From Budorcas taxicolor (taxonomy: Eukaryota > Chordata > Mammalia > Artiodactyla > Bovidae), in assembly GCF_023091745.1 (NCBI RefSeq), contig NC_068920.1, positions 116,277,622 to 116,341,621 on the forward strand: DNA of 64,000 nucleotides. Direction: 5' to 3'. Below, piece by piece: positions 10,869 to 22,519 of the stretch. The notes beneath the pieces are model-generated. The model was not told the DNA's origin and did no database searches. It saw only the letters and a program-made list of their open reading frames with translations. Position 1 is the first letter of the stretch. Every line of letters starts with the position of its first letter. The translations under genes were made by a program, and so were the position numbers.

Positions 10869-11116
10869 TTTTTTTTTTTTTCCCAGATTTTATTTTATTT
10901 ATTTTCTTTTACTTTACAATATTGTATTGGTTTTGCCATACATCAACATGAATCCACCATGGGTGTACATGTGTTCCCAGTCCTGAACTGCCCTCCCACC
11001 TTCCTCCCCATACCATCCCTCTAGGTCATCCCAGTGCAGCAGCTCCAAGCATCCTGTATCCTGCATCAAACCTAGACTGGCAATTCGTTTCTTACATGAT
11101 ATTATACATGTTTCAA
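10869..11116 (-). mobile_element. L1-BT-like 3' end fragment
   Basis: A poly(T) stretch (the reversed L1 tail) is followed by tttactttacaatattgtattgg, ccatacatcaacatgaatccaccat and the C-rich 3' UTR, stopping at atacatgtttcaatg. I see no target-site duplication, and BovB sequence is lost at the site. Confidence 0.88.
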
Positions 11117-11770
11117 TGAGTCCATCACTCTATGGAAAATAGATGAGGCAACAATGGAAACAGTGAGAGGCTTTATTTTTTTGGACTCTAAAATCACTGC
11201 AGATGGGGACAGAATGAAATTAAAAGGTGCTTGTTCCTTGGAAGAAAAGCTATGACCAACATAGACAGCATATTAAAAAACAGAGACATTACTTTGCCAA
11301 CAAATGTCCATCTAGTCAAAGGTATGGTTTTTCCAGTAGTCATGTAAGGATGTGAGAGTTGGACTATAAAGAAAGCTGAGTGCTGAAGAATTGATGCTTT
11401 TGAACTGTGGTGTTGAAGGCTCTTGAGAATCCCTTGGACTTCAAGGAGATACAACCAGTCCATCCAAAAGAAAATCAGCCCTGAATATTCATTGGAAGGA
11501 CTGATGTTGAAACTGAAACTCCAACACTTTGGCCACCTGATGGGAAGAACTGACTCATTGGAAAAGACCCCGATGCTGGGAAAGATTGAAGGCAGGGGGA
11601 GAAGGGGACAACAGAGGATGAGATGGTTGGATGTCATCACTGACTCACTGGACATGAGTTTGAGTAAACTCCCAGAGTTGGTGATGGACAGGGAAGACTG
11701 GCGTGCGGCAGTCCATGGGGTTGCAAAGAGTCAGACATGACTGAGTGACTGAACTGAACTGAACTGAACT

Positions 11771-12049
11771 TGGGTTAATTCAGAATCAATTTCATGAGTC
11801 TACATTTTCATATGACATCCAGTTATGGCATTGGCCATTCTTTCTAAATCAAGATTTGTATAGTCTTATATTAAGTAGATATTCTTCCTAGATTCTAACC
11901 CTAGGATATCTGTATATCTAAAGTTTTAGTAGTTTTTCCTTGTTTTCATTGATTTTGCTGTAATAATTTGGGACTGGTTGCATTGGTGACATCATTTTGA
12001 CCCAGAATTAAGAATCTCCATATTTTTCACAGTGTTGTATCTTATTATT
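11771..12049. other. Unassigned sequence
   Basis: Nothing recognised. Confidence 0.4.
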
Positions 12050-12190
12050 TAAGGTTCTGCACGTTGGAGTCAGATGAATAAATGGTTCTTATACCAAATC
12101 TAACACTATTGGTGATATTGAGAAAATTATTTGTCTTGTCTAATCCTCAGGTTCATCAAATGGAGCTAATATTCATTTTAACCTTATAAG
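12050..12190 (+). mobile_element. MIR SINE fragment
   Basis: The order ggttctgcacgttggagtcagatg, then attgagaaaattatttgtcttg, then taatcctcaggttcatcaaatggagctaatatt follows the forward MIR core with strong divergence. Confidence 0.6.
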
Positions 12191-12261
12191 ATCTCTATAT
12201 GCATGTGTGTTTGTGAGTGTGTGTGTACGCAATTCAATTCAAGGTTCCTAGCACACAGAAA

Positions 12262-12476
12262 GGGCTTAACTAGCAGCTCAGTGGTAAAGAATCCTCTTGT
12301 CAATGCAGGAGACGTGGGTTCATTTGATCCCTGGGTCGGGAATATCCCATAGAAAAGGAATTGCAACCCACTCCAGTATTCTTTCCTCAGATATCCCATG
12401 GACAGAGGAGCCTGGAGAGCTACCGTCCATGGGATCACAAAGAGTCAGACATGACTGAGTGACTAAGCAACAACAA
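12262..12476 (+). mobile_element. Bov-tA SINE
   Basis: A forward Bov-tA with a partly decayed head. The 10-bp duplication cacacagaaa is at 12252-12261 and 12477-12486. Confidence 0.94.
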
Positions 12477-12486
12477 CACACAGAAA

Positions 12487-12939
12487 ACTCTTCAAAATGA
12501 AGAGTCCTTGATCTGCTGTTATGCTCATAATTATCATTTCTTAAATTGGCCATCAGTATTACCCTTTTGATTCAGAAAAGTGACCTTCAGGGTTACAAAG
12601 AGAACCTTTCCCACATGCATGAATGCAATGCCAAATGTGTGAATTCAGCAATCAGCATCCTTCTGAATATCCCTGCCCTTTTTGGATGAAAGAAGCCGCA
12701 GCTGCATTGTGGAGCTGTGTGCTGTGATGCAGAGGAATGTGCTGACTGCACTAACTGTGCTGTCAGACTTCCTTCTCTACCATACATCAACTGTGCTGAA
12801 GAAAGCATAGATCCTCTTGGTTGAGTAGCCTTTGGATATCGCTGCACTTTGTCTTCAATTTTAGTGTCATTTCCTAAGCACACTTTGCAATCATTCATAC
12901 AATAATGGCATCTTATAGTTGTAGAACATGTCTATACAT
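12487..12939. other. Unassigned sequence with a 101-codon ORF
   Basis: The minus-strand ORF 12593-12898 begins at an ATG (KVCLGNDTKIEDKVQRY near its start) and has no repeat similarity that I recognise. I see no domain motif, and I cannot support it as a gene from sequence alone. Confidence 0.4.
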
Positions 12940-13145
12940 TTTTTTTTTCCCCACAGTGCTTACCCATATATTACCTTATTTGCTTCACATAACATTGTTT
13001 AATAAGTTGTTATTCATTCATTACAGATGAAAATACTGAGCCTCTGACAAGTTAAATAATATGCCGTGGTCACATCATCTAATTTTTATTGAAGATAGGA
13101 TGTGAAGTCTGGTCTGCTTCCAAATACCATGCTGTCTTCCTTCTT
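12940..13145 (-). mobile_element. MIR SINE fragment
   Basis: The reversed MIR layout is visible: attaccttatttgcttcacataac, then cattacagatgaaaatactgagcctctgacaagttaaataatatgcc, then gtcacatcat. Confidence 0.6.
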
Positions 13146-13204
13146 ATCATCCTAGGTCAGTCTTAAACTCTTTCAAATGGAGAGGCAAGATTTTGGTGAT
13201 CTGG

Positions 13205-13615
13205 CTTGCATTCTCATACAATATACTTATATCATACAAGAGTATATACAAGAATTCTTGTAAATTAGCAAGTATATTGTACAAGCCCAAATATACTTAC
13301 AAGAATATGGGCTTCAGATGGTAAAGAATCTGCCTGCAATGCAGGAGAGTTGGGTTCGATGCCTAGGTCGGGAAGGTCCCCAGAGAAGAAAATGGCTCTC
13401 CACTCCGGTATTCTTGCCTGGAGAATTCCATTGACAGACGAGCTTGGTGGGCTATAGTCCATGAAGTCTCACAGTATCAGACATGACTAAGTGACTAACA
13501 CACTTATATAAGAATATTACAGGAATATGGAAAAATATACAAGAATACACTTATATACATATATATGCACATATACAAGAATACACTTATACAAGAATAT
13601 ACTTGTATTCTTATT
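13205..13615. repeat. Diverged AT-rich tandem array (acaagaatatactta type)
   Basis: Variants of a roughly 16-20-bp unit recur on both sides of a SINE: tatacaagaattcttg, cttacaagaatatg, tatacaagaatacacttata, acaagaatacacttata, acaagaatatacttgt. Units are irregular in length and partly inverted. The SINE at 13309-13501 divides the array. Confidence 0.7.
13309..13501 (+). mobile_element. Bov-tA SINE with a head deletion
   Basis: A forward Bov-tA in which about ten bases of the tRNA-like head (the cctggtggct segment) are missing: gggcttc runs straight into agatggtaaag. The remainder is normal up to gactaagtgactaacac. Confidence 0.93.
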
Positions 13616-13934
13616 CTTCTACTCACTCTTATTGTATTCTCTATTCTGAATATTTTGACTAGTTTTAAATTCCTGTAATACTTTAGCCCTCTATTATCTT
13701 TGTTTAGATCCAGATTAGATACTTCCAGTCTGAGTTTACACCCTATTAAAACTCTGGGTCCCATACTCCTGCCATGTGCTCTCAGAGTACCCTGCACATG
13801 GCTTTTATAATTATAACTCCAATGTATTGTAATTGTTCTTTATTTTCTGGCTCTCGGTGAGGGCTTTAGGGAGGGAACTATGTCTTGCTTGCTCACTCAT
13901 ATATGTCCAGCACTGCTCTTGTCTGAAAGTTTCT
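13616..13934. other. Unassigned sequence
   Basis: No recognised gene or repeat. Confidence 0.4.
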
Positions 13935-14285
13935 GTTCCCACCAAATTTGTATGGGGAAATGTTAACCCCCAAATGTGATGATATTAGTCAGTGAGGCCT
14001 TTGGGAGGTACTCCAGTCATCACTGTGGTATCCTCGTGAATGATATTAGTGCCTTATATAAAAGAGGAGTTATAGGAATGCCTGGGCCCTTCTTCTATCA
14101 TGTAAGGATACAGCAAGAAGCCAGCGGTCTGCAATCCACAAGAGGGCCTTGACCAAAACCTGGCCATGCTGGCACTCTGATTTTGGACTTCCAGCTTCCA
14201 GAACTATGGGAAAAAAAAATTCTGTTGTGTTAAGATACCCAGTAGGTGGCATTTTGTTATAACAGCCTGAACAAACTCAGGCAAG
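13935..14285 (+). mobile_element. Old mammalian repeat (family not assigned)
   Basis: Familiar landmarks are in order: caaatgtgatgatattag, gaggcctttgggaggtactcc, gaatgatattagtgccttatataaaagag, gtaaggatacagcaagaagcc, tggacttccagcttccagaactatg, and ttgttataacagcctgaacaaac. I know this as a widespread mammalian repeat (LTR- or L1-derived) but will not name the family. Confidence 0.6.
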
Positions 14286-15116
14286 CACCTAGAGCATGAT
14301 GAGTGGGTTCTGTATACAACGTGTATTTGTTGAATGAATGAATGTTTAATTGTTATTACTCCACTTGTTTTACTTATGACTCCACTTTCTATTGCCTTTG
14401 GCACTTTCTCCATGCAGAATAGTGCCTTTAAAGTAACTAACTCTTAATGAGGTGTGTAGTAAATATATAATATATGTAAGGTCAAACAGCTGGAAGATAT
14501 GAGAACAACTCTTATGCAGCTGTAATCGTCTATGATTATATAGTGAACAAGTCTGATGGCATGTGGATGGTTCTTTAGACATCTCTTTATCTTTATTTCT
14601 TTCAAATTCACAGATTATAAGCTCAACTGTTGAAGCTGTAGTTGTGTGCATTGGATATTCACGTATCCAACATAAAATGCTTTTTTCTTTTTTTTTTTTC
14701 ATTTGAACTCAGCTGATCATTTGAAGTTTATTTGCTGAAGGCCTAATACCCTGCCTGACCTATAGTATGTGCTCAATTAAATATCAGTTAAAAATAGTAG
14801 TTTAAAAGTTGCTTTCTCTCTTCTTGAATTGTTTTCACATGTATACTATACTAAATTTTTAACCTGAACGTTGAACTTATCTCCCATGATGACATTTATC
14901 AGTGTCCAATTAGGTGTTTCATTACACAGATGTGTATTTGTGACATTTTATTTCAGGACAATGGGAGTGTAAATATTTTAGATTGGGGGATGCAAATTAC
15001 CATGCATTCCTTACTTTTTCACATACTATTCAATTTTTGTATGTCTGTATGCTTCTAGTAAGGGTGATATTCAGGTCTATGTGTCAAGTTAATACAACTT
15101 TGAGGGCTCTCTTTAT

Positions 15117-15151
<35 letters not shown>

Positions 15152-15985
15152 CACACAATGTTGGAAGTAATTACATGGCCTTGTGAGGGCCTGGGGGAGC
15201 CCTTCCTACCCCATGTGCTATTGCCTTTCATTAACCTGAGTCCATTGCCTGTGGTATTAGTTTAACCTTAAATTCTTTATTCACTAATGCACTAATTTGG
15301 CTAACATTAAAAGAAATTTATTTTTCCAAGTGTGTTATTTAGTGCTTACCCTCCACCTTTAATGTTGCTTTAAATTTTATTAATTTTTAAACATCCGTTT
15401 ACACATTTAAGCTACTTTCTAAAAGTAAGTCTGCTGTTATAGAAATATGAGCCCAAATGCACTATATTATGTCTGATTAGCAAGTGAATGGAGGGTGGAG
15501 GCTTATTTTTTGAAGGTCAATAGACTTCTAAGAGCCTCAGTGGTATCATTTAGCAAATTACTATTTCAGTACAACTAATGGAGCCCATGATGCCTATGAG
15601 TGGACCTGAAGCCATTGTTTTAAGGGCCTTCACTTGGCACATTGTGTCCTTGTGGGCAGAGTTCATAGATTTTATGAAAAAGTGTTTTCTGGAGGAATTT
15701 GGCTTGTGTAGTAATAACTTTTAATACTTCTATGATTATTAAAGTTAAATGGTTTTTCACAGAAAAGTGACTGGGGACTTCTGCTTATGTTTCTCTGGCA
15801 AAAGTAGCTAGTCCTTTTGGCTGAACAATTACTAAGTGTCTCCCACCCTTCTACTTTTTCTATTTGAAAGTATATCTCCAATTCTTTTCTGAGTAAAAGT
15901 TCTTTTGTGGAGGATTGTTTTTAAAATAATGTAGTGCTAGCCTCCCTTCTATGAGGCCCTTGGGTGATCCTCAGAGATTGTACAC
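14286..15985. other. Largely unassigned sequence
   Basis: A weak MIR/L2-like tail (ctgcctgacctatagtatgtgctcaattaaatat) lies at about 14750-14790, and an AC microsatellite at 15119. Otherwise nothing is recognised. Minus-strand ORFs at 14070-14702 overlap old repeat and T-rich sequence. Confidence 0.45.
15119..15147. repeat. (AC)n microsatellite
   Basis: A pure dinucleotide tract. Confidence 0.98.
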
Positions 15986-15991
15986 ATAATT

Positions 15992-16207
15992 TGGCCACCT
16001 GATGTGAAGAGCTGACTCATTGGAAAAGATCCTGATGTTCAGAAAAGGCAACAGGAGGAGGGGGTGACAAAGGATGAGGTGGTTGGATTTCATCATTGAC
16101 TTAATGGACATAAATTTGATCAAACTCTGGGAGATAGCTAAGGACAGGGAAGCCTGGTGTGCTGCAGTTCATGGGGTTGCAAAGAGTCAGACATGACTGA
16201 GTGTCTG
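15992..16207 (+). mobile_element. BovB LINE 3' end
   Basis: This is the BovB terminal segment, from ttggccacctgatgtgaagagctgactc to gactgagtgtctgaacaacaac. Most of it is included in the tandem duplication that follows. Confidence 0.9.
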
Positions 16208-16540
16208 AACAACAACAAACGAGAAATAGAGTAGCTCACTCCCCACAAAGCCCTATTTACCTTTTCTTTCAGAAATCACCCCAAAGATCCTGATGTTGAG
16301 AAAGGGCAGGAGGAGGAGGGGGTGACAGAAAATCAGGTGGTTGGATTTCATCATTGACTTAATGGACATAAATTTGATCAAACTCTGAGAGATAGTGAAG
16401 GACAGGGAAGCCTGGTGTGCTGCAGTTCATGGGGTTGCAAAGAGTCAGACATGACTGAGTGTCTGAACAACAACAAATGAGAAATAGAGAAGCTCACTCC
16501 CCATAAAGCCCTATTTACATTTTCTTTCAGAAATCACCCC
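16025..16540. repeat. 258-bp tandem duplication, two units
   Basis: Unit 1 (16025-16282) and unit 2 (16283-16540) match throughout with a few substitutions and small indels. Each holds a BovB 3' end plus about 70 bp of downstream flank (ctcactccccayaaagccctatttac to aaatcacccc). Three aaag sites mark the junctions, consistent with microhomology at the breakpoint. Confidence 0.93.
16283..16470 (+). mobile_element. BovB 3' end, duplicated copy
   Basis: This BovB segment begins abruptly at the duplication junction (aaagatcctgatgttgag) and has the same downstream flank as the copy at 15992. It arose by duplication, not by a separate retroposition. Confidence 0.92.
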
Positions 16541-16544
16541 AAAG

Positions 16545-17475
16545 CAAAAAGGAGAATGGAAAGGAGAACTAAAGATTGAAATTTAAACAATGTAGGTGGT
16601 ATCTGCAACCAGGAACATCAATATATAAGGATAATCAGACAATTTCAGAAAAGATCAGACAGGGGTAGCAAGAATGCCAAGTATACTAGATGGTGTGATA
16701 TGCTGCAGAGGTTCCTATTCAGTACTGAAAGGCCTGTTTGCCCCAACTTCTGGAAGGTTGCCCTCAGCCATCGATTCTCTGTGGTCAGCTCTTGAGCAGA
16801 GTTAGCTGCCTCACCCAAGACCATGCCCCTACCCGGGTTAGCTGGCATCCAGTGACTGGTAGATGAGTGAGCATAAATGTCTGATTTACATATTGCAGTG
16901 TGAGACAACTTTGATGCTGCATATGAATTTCAGAGCTCCTGACAGGGTTGGCTAAGTCCTTTCTCTACTTCACCATAACCTAACTTCTGCTTTTCCTGTG
17001 TGTAATGATCTTGAGTTCAAATGCTAATCTCTGGCTCCGAGTCTTTGGCTCATGTAAGAAAAGTATAAAACAGGAAAATGACTTATCTTATATGAGGGGT
17101 GAAACCGTCTCAACACCAAAAATATCTTCAGAAGTTACTCCTTCTAAGCTTTTGTACACAAATTTTTCACTTCATTGTTTAAAAGCTTATTTCTCTACTG
17201 TCTTTTGTTTTGTAAAGTTGTTTCTTCTTAGTCTCACTTTCTTTTTCTGTTTCGACTCTTCATGCTCATTCCTTTAGAATCAGGCATCTTAAAGGGATTT
17301 CTTATGTGCTTCAAGTCTTCCTCTTTATTTTGTACTGCAGGATTGCTTTTGTCCCTCCACTATTTTGGAACAAATCTTTGAAGATCACCAAGCCCTGAAA
17401 AGCCAGAGGATATTTATCTATCTGTATCTTCCTTTTATTTTGGCTGCATTTGACATGGTTGTACATGCCCTATTT
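16545..17475. other. Unassigned sequence
   Basis: No gene or repeat recognised. The stretch 16680-16920 looks like decayed repeat, but I cannot name it. Confidence 0.4.
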
Positions 17476-18700
17476 TAAAAATAAAATTTATAACAGTTTT
17501 AGATTAACAGAATTCTTGTGAAGATAGTATGGACTTCACATTCAGTATTCCCTATTATTAACACCTTACATTAGTATGACACACTTGTTATAATTAATGG
17601 ACCAATGCTAATACAATATAATTAAATAAAGTCCATTCCTTGCTCAGATTTTCACTCATTCCCTCATGCCTCTTCTGTTCTATGGTCTCCCCCAGGATAT
17701 CACATTTTTATTTGGTCATGGCTCCTTGGATCCCTCTTAACTGTCAAAGTTGCTCAGACTTTGACAGTTTTGAAAATTAATAGGTCAGATATTTTTCAGA
17801 AGGTCTTTCAGTTGAGATTTCTCATAATTAGAGTGGGGTTATGAATCTTTGGGCTTCCCAGGTGGTGCTAGTGGTAAAGAAACTGCCTGGCAATGCAGGA
17901 GACATAAGAGACTCGGCTTTGATCCTTGGATCGGGAAGATTCCCTGCAGGAAGACATGGCAACCTACTCTAGTATTCTTGCCTGGGAAATCCCCATGGAC
18001 AAAGGAGTCTGGTGGACTACAGCCTATAGCATCACAAAGAGTTAGATATGACTGAAGCAACTGAGCACATCCACAGGGTCTTGGGAAGATCCAGAGTAAA
18101 GTGCCATTTTATCATATTGCATTACATTTCATACTATCAATATGATTTATCATTGACCTTGATAACCTGACTAGGGTACTGTTTGTAAGGTTTCTCTCCC
18201 TGAATTAATTCATATTTTCTCTCTGCTATATTACGCTATTTGGAAAAAAGTCACTATATACAGCCCACAACGAAAGAGTAGGGAGTTATGCACGACTTTA
18301 TTTTGGATGGGATATCTACATAAATTTTTTGGAAATCTACATAGGAAAAATTTCTAGTTTCTATTATTTATTTAATTATTAAATCATTTATTCACATTAA
18401 TGTGAATTTATAGATATATGTTTTATACTTTGGGTTACAATTCAAAACTACCTTGTTTTCTTACTTAAAATATTTCAGTTTTGGCTACTGGGAGATCTTT
18501 CAGTTGTCTCCTGTATCCCATTGACCTGTGCTCATCAATGTGTATGTATTTTTTATATTACTTTCTTAATTTCTGGCACTGCAAAATACTTCTGGATGAT
18601 CTTGTACATTAACTGGCCCTATATGGCAGTCAACAATTTCTCCAGGAAGCCTGACTCTTTTTATTGGTGATGAATATTAGAAGCCAAGGTGTAAACTTTA
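17476..18700. mobile_element. Old L1-type repeat, split by a SINE
   Basis: A long series of familiar landmarks runs across the SINE: cctattattaacaccttacattagtatgac, ggaccaatgctaatac, ccaggatatcacatttttatttggtcatg, gtaaagtgccattttatcatat, gggatatctacataaatt, ttatactttgggttacaattc and tttctggcactgcaaaatac. I take it as an old L1 3' region. The subfamily and its strand are not assigned. Confidence 0.55.
17851..18075 (+). mobile_element. Bov-tA SINE
   Basis: A forward Bov-tA of the subtype with the longer gacataagagactcgg spacer after the B box. It interrupts the old L1-type repeat. Confidence 0.93.
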
Positions 18701-18954
18701 GGTTCCTCAGCACTTCTTTATGTGAAACTCAGTTCTCTTAGTTTCTGTGACCATACGCTTTCCCTCTTTTCTCTTACCTCTCTGACTACTTCTTTCTGAG
18801 TCTCAATTCGATCCTTTTTTGCCTCCTCAATCTTTAGTTATTGCAATTATTCCAGATGGTCCCCCGCAGGATATTCTTCTGTTGCCAATCTGTAACGCTT
18901 TCTGAGTTATTTCTCTTAATCTTCTTTCAGTTGTCCATTATGTCTCAATATCTT

Positions 18955-19345
18955 TAAGAGCACGTAGGTCTTTCATGACCCGGCACTAGGAAACTGCCCT
19001 AGTCTTGTTCCCCTGACTTCTCTTCTTGCCCCTCATACACCCACAATGGTGAACTTCTTTAAGTTCCCTGCACAGAACTGCTGGCTTTCCTATTCTACAT
19101 TATCTCAGTATTTTATATCTTTGGACATCTTTTGTGAACACTTTTCTTCATCTCCTTCTCGTCTCCTGGGAAAAATCTAAAATTTCCACCGGAAAGTCTT
19201 TCTTGTTTCCAGGAATTAAATTCTCCTTAAACTTAAGTTTCTCCCTTTAGGGTGGAGAGGCTATTGTATGGGACTATGAGATTCAAGTTCCCTCACTGAA
19301 CTGTGACCTCAGTTCCCTTGTTCCCTAACATTTTCTTGTGTCTAG
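18955..19345 (+). mobile_element. L2 LINE 3' region (old)
   Basis: Diverged but ordered L2 landmarks are visible: gtctttcatgacccggcactag, cttgcccctcatacaccc, aatggtgaacttctttaagttccctgcacagaactg, and cacttttcttcatctcc. Confidence 0.5.
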
Positions 19346-19442
19346 GACACTGATTCATGATGGCCAGTTGATAACAATTGAAAGACTGAAGGAGAACAGC
19401 TGAATGCAGAGGGAGACATAGCTATAGCTCAAGGATATCACA

Positions 19443-19659
19443 TGGCTTCTCCGGTGGCTCAGTCAGTAAGGAATCCACCTGCAATACAGGAGAGCCAGAT
19501 TTGATCCCTGGGTCGGGAAGATCCTCTGGAGAAGTGAATGGCCACCCATGCCAGTATTCTTGTCTGGGAAATCCCATGGACAGAGGAGCCTGGTGGGCTA
19601 CAGTGCATAGATTTGTAAGAGTCAGATATCACTTCACTTAGTGACTAAACCACCACCAG
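19443..19659 (+). mobile_element. Bov-tA SINE
   Basis: A forward Bov-tA, from tggcttctccggtggctcag to the ctaaaccaccaccag tail. The candidate duplication is too imperfect to call. Confidence 0.92.
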
Positions 19660-20784
19660 AGGCTATCATATCACTTAGTTAGAAACAAGCTATTAGACAA
19701 CATAGGGATTCAGAGAAATATAAGGAATGTCTGCCTTTAAGAAGCTCCAAAGCTCCTGTATGTTAGAGAGAGCAGAGATCTCTGTGGGCTGTTATGGTAG
19801 GGAACTTCAGGAAAGAGATGAATCTTAACCTTTGTCATAAAAGATGATTAAGATTTGAATAGATGAAACAGGATGAATGAGTGTAATATGGACAATATTT
19901 TGGGGGCCACATTGAGCTTCAAGGTCAGTATGAGGATTGTGTTGGTGGTAAGAAGCGGTCTGAGTCTGGAAAGCATTTCTATTTGATTATTTCTCTTAAC
20001 CTCATGCAAATTGATTTTAGCCTCTTAAATCTCAACTTGAACATAATTTCCACACTTATAAATAATGCCTCTGAAAACTTATTTTTCTTTATTTTTTTTA
20101 TTTTCCTTTCTTCATTAGTGATAGAAGTTAGAGCTATTGTCCTTTTGGAATAGCAATTTATCTTTGACATTAAAAAGGCTGGTATGTTATGTATATACAA
20201 CCCAGCTGTTACTTTTAAAGCTGTTTATTAAAATGCAGCAATGAACTCTCTTGCATTGTTTTTTATAGATTGCTTATACTTTGCATTTAGATGATAAAAT
20301 ATTTTGTGACTAGGATAATTAATTCAAATTTGTATCTCCCCAAAATAAGAAGATGTGAACATATTTCATTTGGATGTGTGACCTTAAGCTGTTTTGACCT
20401 ACTTTTGGAAATTATATTTTTCTTAGAAACATTGATTGCTTACCTTAATTGTCTGTGGTGAATTCTATTTCAACTCTCCTGGGAGGCATGATTGCTCAAT
20501 CCACTTAAAATTATAAATCATAATATGGAATGCTATGCTTTGGACTTAAAGATTGCCAACAGCTCAGAATTTTGTTTTGGTTCATCAGTTTATAGCATCA
20601 CCATGCCTCAAAAGACGTTTCAGTTAACACTGTTCTGTTACTATGCATTTTTCATGGCTTGAAAAGCTGACACCTGATACTGATTTGGATGTATCTATTT
20701 TGGCATGCTTCACGATATTCATAAAGTTAGGATTTTTATACACTTAAAATTTTGGCAGAGAAGAAAAGCAAGTCTGAGTATATT
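19660..20784. other. Unassigned AT-rich sequence
   Basis: No gene or clear repeat. Some of 19775-19950 may be a very old LINE relic. Confidence 0.4.
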
Positions 20785-20797
20785 TATTTGTCTATGA

Positions 20798-22506
20798 TTT
20801 TTTGAAATAAATTTATTTATTTTAATTTGAGGTTAATTACTTTACAATATTGTATTGGTTTTGCCATACATCAACATGTATCCACCACAGGTATACACGT
20901 GTTCCCCATCCTGTATCCGGCTCCCTCTTCCCTCCCCATACCATCCCTCTGGGTCGTCCCAGTGCACTAGCTCCGAGCATCCAGTATCATGCATTGAACC
21001 TGGGCTGGTGATTCATTTCACATATGATGTTATACATGTTTCAATGCCATTCTCCCAAATCATCCCACCCTCTCCCTCTCCCACAGAGTCCAAAAGACTG
21101 TTCTATACATCTGTGTTTCTTGCTGTCTCGTATACAGGGTTATCATTACCATCTTTCTAAATTCCATATATATGTGTTAGTATACTGCATTGGTGTTTTT
21201 CTTTCTGGCTTACTTCACTCTGTATAATAGGTTCCAGTTTCATCCACCTCATTAGAACCGATTCAAATGTATTCTTTTTAATGGCTGAGTAATACTCCAT
21301 TGTGTATATGTACCACAGCTTTCTTATCCATTCATCTGCTGATGGACATCTAGGTTGCTTCCATGTCCTGGCTATTATAAACAATGCTGTGATGAATATT
21401 GGGGTACACATGTCTCTTTCAATTCTGGTTTCCTCAGTGTGTATGCCCAGCAGTGGGATTGCTGGGTCATAAGGCAGTTCTATTTTCAGTTTTTTAAGGA
21501 ATTTCCACACTGTTCTCCATAGTGGCTATACTAGTTTGCATTCCCACCAGCAGTGTAAGAGGGTCCCCTTTTCTCCACACCCTCTCTAGCATTTATTGTT
21601 TGTAGACTTTTGGATCGCAGCCATTCTGACTGTCGTGAAATGGTACCTCATTGTGGTTTTGATTTGCATTTCTCTGATAATGAGTGATGTTGAGCATCTT
21701 TTCATATGTTTGTTAGCCATCTGTATGTCTTTGGAGAAATGTCTGTTTAGTTCTTTGGCCCATTTTTTAATTGAGTCATTTATTTTTCTGGAATTGAGCT
21801 GTAGGAGTTGCTTGTGTACTTTTGAGATTAGTTGTTTGTCAGTTGCTTCATTTGCTATTATTTTCTCCCATTCTGAAGGCTGTCTTTTCACCTTGCTTAT
21901 AGTTTCCTTTGTTGTGCAGAAGCTTTTAAGTTTAATTATGTCCCATTTGTTTATTTTTGCTTTTATTTCCAGTATTCTGGGAGGTGGGTCATAGAGGATC
22001 CTGCTGTGATTTTTGTCGGAGAGTGTTTTGCTTATGTTCTCTTCTAGGAGTTTTATAGTTTCTGGTCTTACATTTAGATCTTTAATCCATTTTGAGTTTA
22101 TTTTTGTGTATGGTGTTAGAAAGTGATCTAGTTTCATTCTTTTACAAGTGGTTGACCAGTTTTCCCAGCACCACTTGTTACAGAGATTGTCTTTAATCCA
22201 TTGTATATTCTTGCCTCCTTTTTTGAAGATAAGGTGTCTATAGGTGCGTGGATTTATCGCTGGTCTTCCTATTTTGTTCCATTAATCTATATTTCTGTCT
22301 TTGTGCCAGTACCATACTGTCTTGATGACTGTGGCTTTGTAGTAGAGCCTGAAGTCAGGCAGGTTGATTCCTCCAGTTTCATTCTTCTTTCTCAAGATTG
22401 CTTTGGCTATTTGATGTTTTTTGTGTTTCCATACCAATTGTGAAATTATTTGTTCTTGGTCTGTGAATTTATAGATTCAATGCAATTCCTATCAAGCTAC
22501 CAACAA
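20798..22506 (-). mobile_element. L1-BT-like LINE with a tiny inverted 5' segment
   Basis: A minus-strand L1 3' UTR and ORF2 run from 20798 to about 22460. The last ~45 bp (about 22461-22506, tttatagattcaatgcaatt then cctatcaagctaccaa) read as sense L1 on the plus strand. The sense order is nearly continuous across the switch, as expected for twin priming with a short inverted arm. A perfect 13-bp target duplication, tatttgtctatga, is at 20785-20797 and 22507-22519. Confidence 0.93.
21157..22137 (-). pseudogene. L1 ORF2 C-terminal half remnant
   Basis: The frame covers ORF2p beyond the RT core: KLLEENISKTLSDKNHSRIL, PPPRILEIKAKINKWDI, HMKRCSTSLIIREMQIKTTM, then after interruption WKFLKKLKIELPYDPAIPLL to the natural stop after THIYGI. 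At least two premature stops separate the N-terminal and C-terminal pieces between about 21511 and 21586. One falls where the conserved CW of the CWRGCGEKG segment should be, and the second follows CKLV. No catalytic residues are included. It is non-functional. Confidence 0.85.
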
Positions 22507-22519
22507 TATTTGTCTATGA

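Larger units (their letters stand above)
10438..11770 (+). mobile_element. BovB LINE, interrupted by an L1 3' end
   Basis: BovB is readable from the reverse-transcriptase region (caaattgccaacatcc) to the repeated actgaactgaactgaac tail. A reversed L1 3' end occupies 10869-11116. About 90 bp of BovB expected at that point is missing. Confidence 0.92.

Noticed and set aside
12593..12898. 101-codon minus-strand ORF in unique-looking sequence
   Set aside because: No domain or splice context is recognisable. An ORF of this length is expected by chance in 64 kb.
16680..16920. Possible conserved exon
   Set aside because: There is no open frame with splice sites. It looks more like a decayed repeat.
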